Source: Streptococcus mitis
GTDB taxonomy: Bacteria; Bacillota; Bacilli; Lactobacillales; Streptococcaceae
Assembly (NCBI RefSeq): GCF_009496285.1
Contig: NZ_WIJK01000023.1
Coordinates: forward strand, 1-37,875
Direction of reading: 5' to 3'
DNA length: 37,875 nucleotides
A program made the position numbers and the translations under genes. Below the pieces are notes generated by a model that saw only the letters and a program-made list of their open reading frames with translations, searched no databases and was not told the DNA's origin. Below, piece by piece: positions 1-8,166 of this stretch (the stretch's first letter is position 1; each line of letters starts with the position of its first letter).

Positions 1-10
1 TTACTCAAAG

Positions 11-126
11 TTAAGTGACGATAGCCTAGGAGATACACCTGTACCCATGCCGAACACAGAAGTTAAGCCCTAGAACGCCGGAAGTAGTTGGGGGTTGCCC
101 CCTGTGAGATAAGGAAGTCGCTTAGC
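11..126 (+). rRNA. rrf: 5S ribosomal RNA
   Basis: The 116-nt segment has the conserved 5S core (CCGAACACAGAAGTTAAGCC) and terminal strands (AAGTGAC with GTCGCTT) that pair. It is immediately followed by a tRNA, as at the end of a streptococcal rRNA operon. The first 10 bases of the window are the 23S-5S spacer. Ends are placed from the terminal helix and could be off by a few bases. Confidence 0.95.
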
Positions 127-131
127 TTTAA

Positions 132-205
132 TCCGCCATAGCTCAGTTGGTAGTAGCGCATGACTGTTAATCATGATGTCGTAGGTTCGAGTCCTACTGG
201 CGGAG
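132..205 (+). tRNA. tRNA-Asn (GTT anticodon)
   Basis: A cloverleaf folds from position 132: acceptor strand TCCGCCA pairs with TGGCGGA, the anticodon stem CATGA/TCATG encloses the loop CTGTTAA with GTT at 166-168, and the T-arm contains GGTTCGAGTCC. No CCA is encoded. It lies 5 nt after the 5S gene and is probably cotranscribed with the rRNA operon. Confidence 0.95.
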
Positions 206-210
206 TATGT

Positions 211-237
211 AGACGTTCCAAGGAACGTCTTTTTTTA
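211..237 (+). terminator. Rho-independent terminator of the rRNA/tRNA operon
   Basis: Perfect 9-bp stem AGACGTTCC/GGAACGTCT with a 2-nt loop, followed by a run of T. Confidence 0.9.
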
Positions 238-240
238 TTT

Positions 241-517
241 ATCTTTCAGAGGTCATTTTTGTCTTTTTTTTTGCCACTTTATTAATATTTAATATCTTTT
301 ATAAGTTTGTTAGATTTGAGTGTTTTATTTTAAGTCTTTTTAATAGGTCTTATAAGTAATTCTTTAATGGATTGTGTGGGGTTGTTTTTTAGTTCTTATG
401 ATTCTTTTTCAATTAAGTTAGCTCCCATATTTTCTACAATAATTTTTCCTATAGCTCTTTTTTATTTTGAAATGTATTATTATATATCTGTTCTGTCAAT
501 TTTCTTTAACTGTTATT
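241..517. other. AT-rich intergenic region, no gene seen
   Basis: About 280 bases between the rRNA-operon terminator and the comW promoter. The sequence is very AT-rich with frequent stops in all frames. I see no ORF with a ribosome-binding site, no tRNA and no convincing hairpin. Confidence 0.6.
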
Positions 518-585
518 AATTTTACTATTCACAATAAGACATGATAGAAGTATTCTCCCAACTTTTTTTATTTTTTTGTTATACT
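518..585 (+). promoter_or_regulatory. comW promoter with a weak ComE-like direct repeat
   Basis: A -10 hexamer TATACT lies at 580-585, about 30 nt before the comW start. At the position expected for ComE-controlled promoters there is a weak half-site ACATGATAG (539-547), with a poorer partner AATTTTACT 21 nt upstream (518-526). The 33-nt step from the second half-site to the -10 is the same as at the promoter at 14738-14805. comW is known as an early competence gene, so a ComE site is expected, but the match to the consensus is poor. Confidence 0.35.
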
Positions 586-616
586 TATTTTATCAATAGA
601 AATGGAGTCAAATAAA

Positions 617-853
617 ATGATTGAACAGATTTATGAACAATATCTTGATTTTTATGATGTTATTGAAAAGGAATATAGTTATTTAGTAGATAATGATTTA
701 GAATGGGAAGTTTTTCATCTTCGATTTTTACTCTATTATTTAGTTCGCTATAAGCTTGATATTATGCATCCTTTATTTTCTTATCACTATAGAGCTTGCT
801 ACCGTTTGTACATTGAACAGTTATTGATTTCAAATGACTGGGTTGGGGGATAA
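617..853 (+). CDS. comW: ComW, competence-specific sigma-factor activator
   Basis: This encodes 78 aa from ATG 617, which has GGAG at 605-608 nine bases upstream; the ATG at 602 would itself overlap that ribosome-binding site. The protein resembles pneumococcal ComW in length and pattern: an IYEQ...FYD..E.EY start, an acidic then EW-containing centre, and a conserved YYLVRY...YHYR..YRLY block. ComW is known to stabilise and activate the alternative sigma factor ComX, allowing late competence transcription. Position also fits: comW lies between an rRNA operon and purA in S. pneumoniae. No membrane segment or signal peptide is seen. The identification is by recalled sequence pattern plus synteny. 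Confidence 0.85.
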   Translation: MIEQIYEQYLDFYDVIEKEYSYLVDNDLEWEVFHLRFLLYYLVRYKLDIMHPLFSYHYRACYRLYIEQLLISNDWVGG

Positions 854-867
854 TTTATAATTTTCAT

Positions 868-880
868 ATTTCCGAACGAT
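868..880 (+). promoter_or_regulatory. PurBox (PurR activator site) upstream of purA
   Basis: ATTTCCGAACGAT matches the streptococcal/lactococcal PurBox consensus AWWWCCGAACWWT at 12 of 13 positions. It lies about 145 nt before the predicted purA transcription start, farther than the usual distance of about 75 nt in Lactococcus. It is the best PurBox in the window. Confidence 0.65.
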
Positions 881-977
881 TTTATAGTTTTTTCTTTTCA
901 TAATATAAATTTACAATATTTTTTCAATATGATTTTTTCAATTTTCTCTAAATTCCTAATGTTTCAGGTATTTGGTC

Positions 978-1006
978 TTGAAAAAATAGAGAATCTTTAT
1001 TATAAT
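978..1006 (+). promoter_or_regulatory. Sigma-A promoter for purA
   Basis: TTGAAA (978-983) and TATAAT (1001-1006) are separated by exactly 17 nt. A second TATAAT occurs at 1017-1022 but has no good -35. Confidence 0.75.
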
Positions 1007-1012
1007 AAATTG

Positions 1013-2371
<1,359 letters not shown>

Positions 2372-2378
2372 GAGATTT

Positions 2379-2411
2379 TTTAAGATTTGTTTAAGATAGT
2401 TCAGCTATACT
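2379..2411 (+). promoter_or_regulatory. CiaR-binding repeat and promoter of the small RNA
   Basis: TTTAAG at 2379-2384 and 2390-2395 are separated by exactly 5 nt, the known CiaR direct repeat. A TATACT -10 follows 10 nt later at 2406-2411, which is the spacing described for CiaR-activated promoters. No -35 is needed in that arrangement. Confidence 0.85.
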
Positions 2412-2416
2412 ATAGA

Positions 2417-2517
2417 CAGTTACAAGAAGACCTCCTAACTTGTTGTAACAAATATCCTAAACTTTTCTTTTTCATAATAATCTCCCTATAAAGTCACCGC
2501 CTTCGGTGGCTTTTTTT
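2417..2517 (+). ncRNA. CiaR-dependent small RNA (csRNA family)
   Basis: Transcription should start near 2417, seven bases after the -10, and stop at the terminator at 2492-2517, giving about 100 nt. The RNA can form a 5' hairpin (GTTACAA 2419-2425 with TTGTAAC 2443-2449) with a single-stranded loop carrying AAGACCTCCTAA, a potential anti-Shine-Dalgarno sequence, then an AU-rich stretch and a terminator hairpin. That architecture fits the csRNAs controlled by the CiaRH two-component system. Some of these pair with comC mRNA and repress competence. Which numbered csRNA this is cannot be decided here. Confidence 0.8.
2492..2517 (+). terminator. Terminator of the csRNA
   Basis: Eight-bp stem AGTCACCG/CGGTGGCT with a CCTT loop and seven T's. 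Confidence 0.9.
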
Positions 2518-2572
2518 GTATTGGGATTCATGATATAATAATAAAATCGATAAGCAGGAAAAGGGAAAATTG

Positions 2573-3040
2573 ATGAATTATACAGTTGAAGAAAAAGAAG
2601 TCTTTATGAGGGAGGCTTTGAGAGAGGCTGAGATTGCCTTGGAACACGATGAAATTCCAATTGGTTGTGTGATTGTCAAGGACGGAGAAATCATTGGTAG
2701 GGGCCACAATGCACGTGAGGAGTTGCAACGTGCGGTCATGCATGCGGAAATTATGGCCATCGAGAATGCGAATCTGAGGGAAGAGAGCTGGCGTTTGTTG
2801 GACTGCACACTTTTTGTGACCATTGAGCCTTGTGTCATGTGCAGCGGGGCGATTGGGCTTGCTCGTATCCCTAAGGTAGTTTATGGGGCTAAAAATCAGA
2901 AATTTGGTGCAGCTGGAAGTCTGTATGATATCTTGACAGACGAGCGTCTTAATCATCGTGTGGATGTTGAGACGGGCATTTTAGAGAGTGACTGTGCTGG
3001 CATTATGCAGGAATTTTTTAGAAATCGACGGAAAAAATAA
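2573..3040 (+). CDS. tadA: tRNA-specific adenosine deaminase
   Basis: TadA converts A34 to inosine in tRNA-Arg(ACG), letting it read several Arg codons. The 155-aa protein carries the cytidine-deaminase-fold zinc site: HAE at 57-59 and PCVMC with Cys87 and Cys90. Glu59 is the proton shuttle. The C-terminal MQEFFRNRRKK tail is typical of TadA. Start ATG 2573 follows AAGGGA at a normal distance; a TTG at 2570 is less likely. The gene sits between the csRNA terminator and the SRP RNA gene, as I recall from pneumococci. Confidence 0.95.
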   Translation: MNYTVEEKEVFMREALREAEIALEHDEIPIGCVIVKDGEIIGRGHNAREELQRAVMHAEIMAIENANLREESWRLLDCTLFVTIEPCVMCSGAIGLARIPKVVYGAKNQKFGAAGSLYDILTDERLNHRVDVETGILESDCAGIMQEFFRNRRKK

Positions 3041-3069
3041 TTTCTCTTTTAAAATCTTTGGGAATGTGG

Positions 3070-3075
3070 TATAAT
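3070..3075 (+). promoter_or_regulatory. Extended -10 promoter of the SRP RNA gene
   Basis: TATAAT preceded by TGG forms an extended -10 element, about 8 nt before the predicted RNA 5' end. Confidence 0.65.
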
Positions 3076-3082
3076 GACTAAT

Positions 3083-3157
3083 GGAGCAACAGTTCTGCGT
3101 GAAGCGGGTCAGGGGAGGAATCCAGCAGCCCTAAGCGAAGTGAATTGTGTGCTCTTT
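3083..3157 (+). ncRNA. ffs: Signal recognition particle RNA (small bacterial type)
   Basis: The universally conserved SRP domain IV is present: GGTCAGGGGAGGAATCCAGC followed by AGCCCTAAG, which binds Ffh. The 5' GAGCAACAGTTC pairs with the 3' GAATTGTGTGCTC to close a simple hairpin RNA of about 75 nt, followed by a T run that serves as terminator. It is the small Alu-less form expected in streptococci. Confidence 0.93.
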
Positions 3158-3169
3158 TTTCGTGCTTTT

Positions 3170-3177
3170 TTCGAATA
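3170..3177 (+). promoter_or_regulatory. Late competence (com/cin) box upstream of dut
   Basis: TTCGAATA differs by one base from the ComX-sigma box TACGAATA and is preceded by a T run. It lies 46 nt before the dut start. The dut-phosphatase-radA operon is known as ComX-dependent in pneumococci, which makes the site credible. TAAAAT at about 3185-3190 could support basal transcription. Confidence 0.7.
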
Positions 3178-3223
3178 AATAAGATAAAATAGCCTAGAAT
3201 ATAAGATTTAAAAAGAGGGAAAT

Positions 3224-3667
3224 ATGAAAATTCGTGGTTTTGAATTAGTTTCTAGTTTTACAGATGAGAGTTTGCTACCCAAGCGTGAGACAGCACATGC
3301 AGCTGGTTACGACTTAAAGGTTGCGGTGCGCACAGTTATTGCTCCAGGAGAGATCGTCTTGGTTCCGACAGGGGTTAAGGCCTATATGCAGCCGACTGAA
3401 GTGCTTTATCTTTATGACCGTTCATCAAATCCTCGAAAAAAAGGTCTAGTCTTGATTAACTCTGTGGGTGTCATTGATGGAGATTATTATGGTAACCCAG
3501 GAAATGAAGGACATATCTTTGCACAGATGAAAAACATTACTGACCAAGAAGTGATTCTTGAAGTTGGGGAACGCGTGGTTCAGGCTGTCTTTGCTCCATT
3601 TTTGATTGCGGATGGCGATGCGGCAGATGGTGTTCGGACCGGTGGATTTGGATCAACTGGGCACTAA
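3224..3667 (+). CDS. dut: dUTP diphosphatase
   Basis: This enzyme hydrolyses dUTP to dUMP and pyrophosphate, keeping uracil out of DNA and feeding dTMP synthesis. The 147-aa protein shows the trimeric dUTPase motifs: AAGYDL (26-31), DRSSNPRKKG, GVIDGDYYGNPGNEG, ERVVQAVF and a C-terminal TGGFGSTGH phosphate-binding tail. The third motif has G where many families have S or A. Start ATG 3224 follows AGAGGGA. It is the first gene of the late-competence operon with the downstream phosphatase and radA. Confidence 0.95.
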   Translation: MKIRGFELVSSFTDESLLPKRETAHAAGYDLKVAVRTVIAPGEIVLVPTGVKAYMQPTEVLYLYDRSSNPRKKGLVLINSVGVIDGDYYGNPGNEGHIFAQMKNITDQEVILEVGERVVQAVFAPFLIADGDAADGVRTGGFGSTGH

Positions 3668-3668
3668 G

Positions 3669-4208
3669 ATGAAGATTATCTTTGTACGTCACGGGGAGCC
3701 AGATTATAGTATGCTTGATAAACTTGAAAATCCGCAACTATATAGTGGTTTTGGTCGTGATTTAGCACCATTGACAGGAAAAGGTCGCAATCTGGCAAAA
3801 GAAGTTGCTAAAACTGCTTGTTTTGGAAAAGCAGAGATTATTATTTCATCGTCTGTGACGAGGGCTTTAGAAACAGCACATTATATAGCAGTTGAAACAG
3901 GATTGGACTTATTTGTGGAGCCGTTTTTTCATGAGTGGCGTCCGGACTTAGATGGCACTAACTCTGATTTAACTAGTGTATTGGTAGCTCATAAATATTA
4001 TCTAAAACATCAAGGAGCTTTATCTGAAGATTCTCCTTATCGCTATGAAACTGATCTAGAGATGCGTCATCGTTTTTTAAGAGCTTTGGAAAAATATAAA
4101 AATTATAAAACTATTATCATTGTAACTCACGGAATGCTCATGCGCCAATTTGTACCAGACGAGAAGATTGATTTTTGCCAAGTGATTGAATGTGAGATAG
4201 AGATATAG
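3669..4208 (+). CDS. Histidine phosphatase family protein, copy 1
   Basis: This 179-aa protein belongs to the phosphoglycerate-mutase-like histidine phosphatases. The RHGE motif (residues 7-10) carries the phospho-accepting His8, [11 protein letters not shown] holds the second arginine, and THGM near the C-terminus supplies the second catalytic histidine. The substrate is unknown. Start ATG 3669 is one base after the dut stop; a longer reading from 3606 would overlap dut and is rejected. It is a paralogue of the gene at 4645: their last 25 codons and the DNA just after them are nearly the same, while the middle differs strongly. It is probably cotranscribed with dut. Confidence 0.88.
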   Translation: MKIIFVRHGEPDYSMLDKLENPQLYSGFGRDLAPLTGKGRNLAKEVAKTACFGKAEIIISSSVTRALETAHYIAVETGLDLFVEPFFHEWRPDLDGTNSDLTSVLVAHKYYLKHQGALSEDSPYRYETDLEMRHRFLRALEKYKNYKTIIIVTHGMLMRQFVPDEKIDFCQVIECEIEI

Positions 4209-4382
4209 AAAGAGGTTTATTATCGCAAAGAAAAAAGGCGATATTTGTGTTTCAAAATTGTGAATATAATTCCCCCAAGTATTTAGGGCGCTGTCCAAAC
4301 TGTGGGTCTTGGTCTTCTTTTGTTGAGGAGGTTGAGGTTGCAGAGGTCAAGAATGCGTGTGTGTCCTTGACGGGGGAGAAAA
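4209..4382 (+). pseudogene. Truncated, frameshifted duplicate of the radA 5' end
   Basis: About 174 nt directly after the phosphatase stop match the start of the intact radA (5155-5329) closely. They include the ribosome-binding site, ATC GCA AAG, and the [16 protein letters not shown] zinc-finger region. Relative to radA there is one extra base in the G/A run near 4238, which shifts the frame. The first zinc cysteine (CQNC) becomes FQNC, and homology stops near 4382 without any ATPase domain. It cannot encode RadA. Confidence 0.85.
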
Positions 4383-4409
4383 GACAGAAAGAAGAAATTT
4401 GCGACCGGC

Positions 4410-4643
4410 TTGCTGCTTGTATCTTCTCGTATCTTTGAGAAGCGTCGGGCTTCTTGCTTTACTAATCTAGATTTAAAAGATTTTTTAGAGGAAAACGGTG
4501 CTAAAAGCATAGAGTTTATAGGGGTAGATGGCAATGGCTGTGTTAAGGATTCCGTTTTGGCAGCTACCAAGGAGAATTATCAGGTTTCTGAAGCAGTGGC
4601 AAGATTGCGGAATCAAGATTGGATAGTTTTATGGGGATCTTAA
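4410..4643 (+). pseudogene. Fragment resembling an isochorismatase/cysteine-hydrolase C-terminal half
   Basis: The open frame encodes up to 77 aa, and the first start codon is TTG without a convincing ribosome-binding site. LKDFLEENGAKSIEFIGVDGNGCVKDSVLAA resembles the region around the catalytic cysteine of isochorismatase-like hydrolases (GV..GCV..). The upstream half, with the catalytic Asp and Lys, is absent, and the end (VARLRNQDW) departs from the family. It lies between the radA remnant and the second phosphatase gene and is probably debris carried in with the duplication. A small functional protein cannot be excluded. Confidence 0.4.
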
Positions 4644-4644
4644 T

Positions 4645-5154
4645 ATGAAAATTATTTTTATCCGTCACGGGGAGCCAAATTACCGTGAGTTAGAGGAGCG
4701 TTCCTATACTGGATTCGGGATAGATTTGGCACCCTTATCTGAGAAAGGAAGACAACAAGCTCAGGAACTTTGCAAAAATCCTTTGTTTGGCTCAGCTGAT
4801 ATCCTGGTGTCTTCTGCAGTGACGCGAGCTTTAGAAACGGCTTTTTATGTATCCTGTGCTACTGGCCTTCCTTTGAGGGTAGAGCCATTATTGCATGAAT
4901 GGCAGGTTTATGAAACAGGTATAGAGAACTTTGAAACAGCTAGATGTCTGTTTTTAGAAAACAAGGGGGAGTTGCTCCCAAATTCTCCTGTTCAATATGA
5001 GACAGCTGTAGAGATGAAGTCTCGTTTTCTAGAATGCATGGCTAAGTATCGGGAACATCAGGTAGTTGTAGCCCATCGCATGCTCATGCGTCAATTTGTA
5101 CCGAATGAAACCATTGATTTTTGCCAAGTGATTGAGTGTGAGATAGAGATTTAG
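4645..5154 (+). CDS. Histidine phosphatase family protein, copy 2
   Basis: This 169-aa histidine phosphatase has RHGE at residues 7-10 with His8, [11 protein letters not shown], and AHRM as the second histidine region, where copy 1 has THGM. The stretch before that histidine (HQVVVAHR) looks short compared with copy 1 (KTIIIVTHG), so the strand may be trimmed. The gene ends 13 nt before the intact radA start, the arrangement I recall from pneumococci, so this is likely the ancestral copy and copy 1 the added one. Substrate unknown. Confidence 0.87.
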   Translation: MKIIFIRHGEPNYRELEERSYTGFGIDLAPLSEKGRQQAQELCKNPLFGSADILVSSAVTRALETAFYVSCATGLPLRVEPLLHEWQVYETGIENFETARCLFLENKGELLPNSPVQYETAVEMKSRFLECMAKYREHQVVVAHRMLMRQFVPNETIDFCQVIECEIEI

Positions 5155-5167
5155 AAAGAGGTTTATC

Positions 5168-6529
5168 ATCGCAAAGAAAAAAGCGACATTTATATGTCAA
5201 AATTGTGGATATAATTCCCCTAAATATCTAGGACGGTGTCCAAACTGTGGGTCTTGGTCTTCTTTTGTTGAGGAGGTTGAGGTTGCAGAAGTCAAGAATG
5301 CGCGTGTGTCCTTGACAGGTGAGAAAACCAAGCCCATGAAACTGGCTGAAGTAACTTCCATCAATGTCAATCGAACCAAGACTGAGATGGAGGAGTTTAA
5401 CCGAGTTCTTGGTGGAGGTGTGGTACCAGGAAGTCTTGTCCTTATCGGTGGGGATCCTGGGATTGGAAAATCAACTCTGCTTTTACAAGTCTCAACCCAG
5501 CTGTCCCAAGTGGGAACAGTTCTCTATGTCAGTGGGGAGGAGTCTGCCCAGCAAATCAAGCTACGAGCAGAGCGCTTGGGTGATATTGATAGTGAGTTTT
5601 ATCTCTATGCTGAGACCAATATGCAGAGTGTTCGCGCAGAGGTGGAGCGCATCCAGCCAGATTTCCTTATTATTGACTCCATTCAGACTATTATGTCTCC
5701 TGAGATTTCAGGTGTGCAAGGATCTGTGTCTCAAGTCCGTGAGGTGACTGCAGAACTCATGCAGTTGGCTAAGACTAATAACATTGCCATCTTTATTGTC
5801 GGGCATGTGACCAAGGAAGGAACCTTGGCTGGGCCTCGGATGTTGGAGCATATGGTGGATACGGTGCTTTACTTTGAAGGGGAACGCCACCATACCTTCC
5901 GTATCTTGAGGGCGGTCAAAAACCGTTTTGGTTCAACAAATGAAATTGGGATTTTTGAGATGCAGTCGGGTGGTCTGGTTGAGGTGCTCAATCCTAGTCA
6001 AGTTTTCCTAGAAGAACGTTTAGATGGAGCAACTGGTTCGTCCATCGTGGTGACTATGGAAGGAACCCGTCCTATTCTTGCGGAGGTTCAAGCCTTGGTA
6101 ACACCGACTATGTTTGGTAATGCCAAGCGGACTACAACAGGCCTTGATTTCAATCGTGCAAGTTTGATTATGGCTGTTTTGGAGAAACGTGCAGGGCTTC
6201 TCTTGCAAAATCAGGATGCCTATCTCAAATCTGCTGGTGGTGTCAAATTGGATGAGCCTGCCATTGACCTGGCTGTTGCGGTTGCCATTGCTTCGAGTTA
6301 CAAGGATAAACCAACCAACCCGCAGGAATGTTTTGTGGGAGAGTTGGGCTTAACTGGAGAAATTCGGCGCGTAAATCGTATCGAGCAACGTATCAACGAA
6401 GCTGCTAAACTTGGATTTACAAAAATCTATGTACCGAAAAATTCCTTGACTGGTATCAAGCCACCTAAGGAAATTCAGGTGATCGGAGTGACAACTATCG
6501 GAGAAGTCTTGAAAAAAGTCTTTTCCTAA
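5168..6529 (+). CDS. radA: DNA repair/branch-migration protein RadA (apparent ATC start)
   Basis: RadA is a hexameric DnaB-like motor that extends RecA-made D-loops in recombination and transformation. The 453-aa reading has an N-terminal C4 zinc finger (CQNC...CPNC), a Walker [11 protein letters not shown], the RadA-specific KNRFG motif and a C-terminal Lon-protease-like domain. No ATG, GTG or TTG occurs in frame between the upstream stop (5145) and the zinc finger. ATC at 5168, 6 nt after AAAGAGG, gives a Met-Ala-Lys-Lys start like other RadA proteins. Starting at GTG 5306 would delete the zinc finger. It ends the late-competence operon with dut. Confidence 0.93.
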   Translation: MAKKKATFICQNCGYNSPKYLGRCPNCGSWSSFVEEVEVAEVKNARVSLTGEKTKPMKLAEVTSINVNRTKTEMEEFNRVLGGGVVPGSLVLIGGDPGIGKSTLLLQVSTQLSQVGTVLYVSGEESAQQIKLRAERLGDIDSEFYLYAETNMQSVRAEVERIQPDFLIIDSIQTIMSPEISGVQGSVSQVREVTAELMQLAKTNNIAIFIVGHVTKEGTLAGPRMLEHMVDTVLYFEGERHHTFRILRAVKNRFGSTNEIGIFEMQSGGLVEVLNPSQVFLEERLDGATGSSIVVTMEGTRPILAEVQALVTPTMFGNAKRTTTGLDFNRASLIMAVLEKRAGLLLQNQDAYLKSAGGVKLDEPAIDLAVAVAIASSYKDKPTNPQECFVGELGLTGEIRRVNRIEQRINEAAKLGFTKIYVPKNSLTGIKPPKEIQVIGVTTIGEVLKKVFS

Positions 6530-6600
6530 TAGTCTTACTCAGTTTTAGATTGCAAAACACTTTATAGCCGATATTTATTAAAAACAAGGAGGAATTTCTG

Positions 6601-7296
6601 ATGAAATTTTCTATGGACAGTCATATGCAATTTCCTTTGGTAGAGTTGTCACTCAATCAAGGAGAAACCGTCTATATCCAGCGAGGTAGTATGGTCTACC
6701 ACACGCCTAACGTAAGCCTCAATACCCAGCTCAATGCTAGCGGTTCTGGTTTGGGACGTTTTGTCAAAGCTGTGGGGCGTTCCATGGTTTCTGGCGAAAG
6801 TACCTTTATCACGCAAGCTGTTGCTGAGTCTGACAACGGCAACCTTGCTTTAGCACCAGATACTCCTGGTCAAGTGATTGCTCTCGAGCTAGGAGAAAAG
6901 CAATATCGATTGAATGATGGAGCCTTTCTAGCTCTTGATGGTACAGCTTTCTATACAATGGAGCGTCAGTCTATTGGGAAGGCTCTGTTCGGAGGGCAAG
7001 GCGGTCTCTTTGTGATGACAACCCAAGGTCAGGGAACGCTTTTGGCAAATGCATTTGGTTCGATTAAGAAAATTGAACTCCAAAACCAAGAAGTGACAAT
7101 TGACAATGCCCATGTGGTGGCTTGGAGCCAGTCTTTGGACTATCATATCCACTTAGAAAATGGTTTCTGGCAATCTATTGGTACAGGTGAAGGAGTGGTG
7201 AATACCTTCCGAGGTACTGGTGAGGTTTATGTACAAAGTCTCAATCTTCAAAGCTTTGCAGGCTCTCTCAACAAGTATATCCAAAAAGAATCATAA
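6601..7296 (+). CDS. AIM24 / TIGR00266 family protein
   Basis: The 231-aa protein resembles the bacterial AIM24 (TIGR00266) family: a beta-rich protein with repeated glycine turns such as IQRGSMVYHTPNV, GSGLGRFVKAVGRSMVSGES and GQGTLLANAFGSI. No signal peptide or membrane segment is seen. The molecular function of this family in bacteria is not established. ATG 6601 follows a strong AAGGAGG. It is 71 nt after radA and ends in its own terminator. I recall carbonic anhydrase following radA directly in pneumococcus, so this gene may be an addition in this lineage. Confidence 0.8.
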   Translation: MKFSMDSHMQFPLVELSLNQGETVYIQRGSMVYHTPNVSLNTQLNASGSGLGRFVKAVGRSMVSGESTFITQAVAESDNGNLALAPDTPGQVIALELGEKQYRLNDGAFLALDGTAFYTMERQSIGKALFGGQGGLFVMTTQGQGTLLANAFGSIKKIELQNQEVTIDNAHVVAWSQSLDYHIHLENGFWQSIGTGEGVVNTFRGTGEVYVQSLNLQSFAGSLNKYIQKES

Positions 7297-7301
7297 CAAT
7301 A

Positions 7302-7356
7302 AAAACTAGGATAGGGACCCAAGCTAGATGCTAGAAGTTTCTGTTCTAGTTTTTTT
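7302..7356 (+). terminator. Terminator after the AIM24 gene
   Basis: AAAACTAGGATAG and CTGTTCTAGTTTT can pair as a long imperfect stem, with an inner CTAGAA/TTCTAG alternative, followed by seven T's. Confidence 0.7.
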
Positions 7357-7372
7357 ATATGGAAGTTGAAAA

Positions 7373-7401
7373 CTGACAAGACAAAGAAAAGATGGTAAGA
7401 T
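7373..7401 (+). promoter_or_regulatory. Promoter for the carbonic anhydrase gene
   Basis: CTGACA (7373-7378), a 17-nt spacer and TAAGAT (7396-7401) preceded by TGG (extended -10). Confidence 0.55.
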
Positions 7402-7456
7402 AGAAGATAAATAATTTGGTTTTCAAATTATCTTAAAAGTAAGAAAGTGTGTTGTC

Positions 7457-7951
7457 ATGTCGTATTTTGAACAGTTTATGCAAGCTAACCAGGCTTATGT
7501 TGCCCTGCATGGGCAGTTAAATCTGCCAATCAAGCCGAAAACAAGAGTAGCCATTGTGACTTGTATGGACTCACGTCTGCACGTTGCACAAGCTTTGGGG
7601 CTAGCACTTGGAGATGCTCACATTTTACGGAATGCGGGCGGTCGAGTGACAGACGATATGATTCGCTCACTCGTGATTTCCCAGCAACAAATGGGAACAA
7701 GAGAGATTGTGGTTCTTCATCATACAGACTGTGGTGCTCAAACATTTCAAAACGAAGAGTTTCAAGAACATTTAAAAACAGAATTAGGAGTTGATGTCTC
7801 GGGTCAAGATTTTCTCCCTTTTCAAGATGTTGAGGAGAGTGTTCGTGAGGATATGCAGTTACTTCGAGAGTCTCCACTGATTCCAGATGATGTCGTTATT
7901 TCAGGGGCTGTTTATGATGTGGATACAGGCAGTATGAGAGAGGTATACTAA
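7457..7951 (+). CDS. Beta-class carbonic anhydrase
   Basis: This zinc enzyme interconverts CO2 and bicarbonate. Bicarbonate feeds carboxylations, including those in purine and fatty-acid synthesis. The 164-aa protein is the short Gram-positive type. Zinc ligands and catalytic pair are visible: Cys36, Asp38 and Arg40 in TCMDSR, and His89 with Cys92 in HHTDCG. RNAGG (58-62) is the usual structural loop. It is cytosolic, with no signal peptide. ATG 7457 has only a modest upstream ribosome-binding site (AGAAAGTG). It forms a single-gene unit between two terminators. Confidence 0.93.
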   Translation: MSYFEQFMQANQAYVALHGQLNLPIKPKTRVAIVTCMDSRLHVAQALGLALGDAHILRNAGGRVTDDMIRSLVISQQQMGTREIVVLHHTDCGAQTFQNEEFQEHLKTELGVDVSGQDFLPFQDVEESVREDMQLLRESPLIPDDVVISGAVYDVDTGSMREVY

Positions 7952-8039
7952 CTTTTCCTTTGTAAGTTTCATCTTCCCATGAGATAGAATGTCTAAGTTG
8001 TCACATTTCAGCTTGAATATAAGGAATATAAATGAGCAC

Positions 8040-8079
8040 AAGGCAAGGGTATAAATGTCTACTCTTGTCTTATTTTTTA
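8040..8079 (+). terminator. Terminator after the carbonic anhydrase gene
   Basis: A 12-bp stem with wobble pairs (AAGGCAAGGGTA with TACTCTTGTCTT) is followed by a T-rich tail. Confidence 0.7.
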
Positions 8080-8108
8080 TTGAAAAATCAAGAAAAAAGC
8101 GCTACAAT
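8080..8108 (+). promoter_or_regulatory. Sigma-A promoter for prs
   Basis: TTGAAA (8080-8085) and TACAAT (8103-8108) are 17 nt apart, 58 nt before the gene. Confidence 0.7.
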
Positions 8109-8166
8109 GGTAGTTGGAAAAATGTTGTGAAAAAACACAAGCGATACATAAATACTGGAGGAAATC

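Noticed and set aside
505..534. ComE site on the minus strand before comW (ACAGTTAAA)
   Set aside because: There is no partner half-site 21 nt away and no divergent gene.
3606..3668. Upstream extension of the first histidine phosphatase
   Set aside because: It would overlap the dut C-terminal motif in another frame; ATG 3669 gives the normal MKII..RHGE start.
4247..4438. 63-codon frame carrying a RadA-like zinc finger
   Set aside because: It is the shifted frame of the radA remnant, starts at TTG without a site, and has lost one zinc cysteine.
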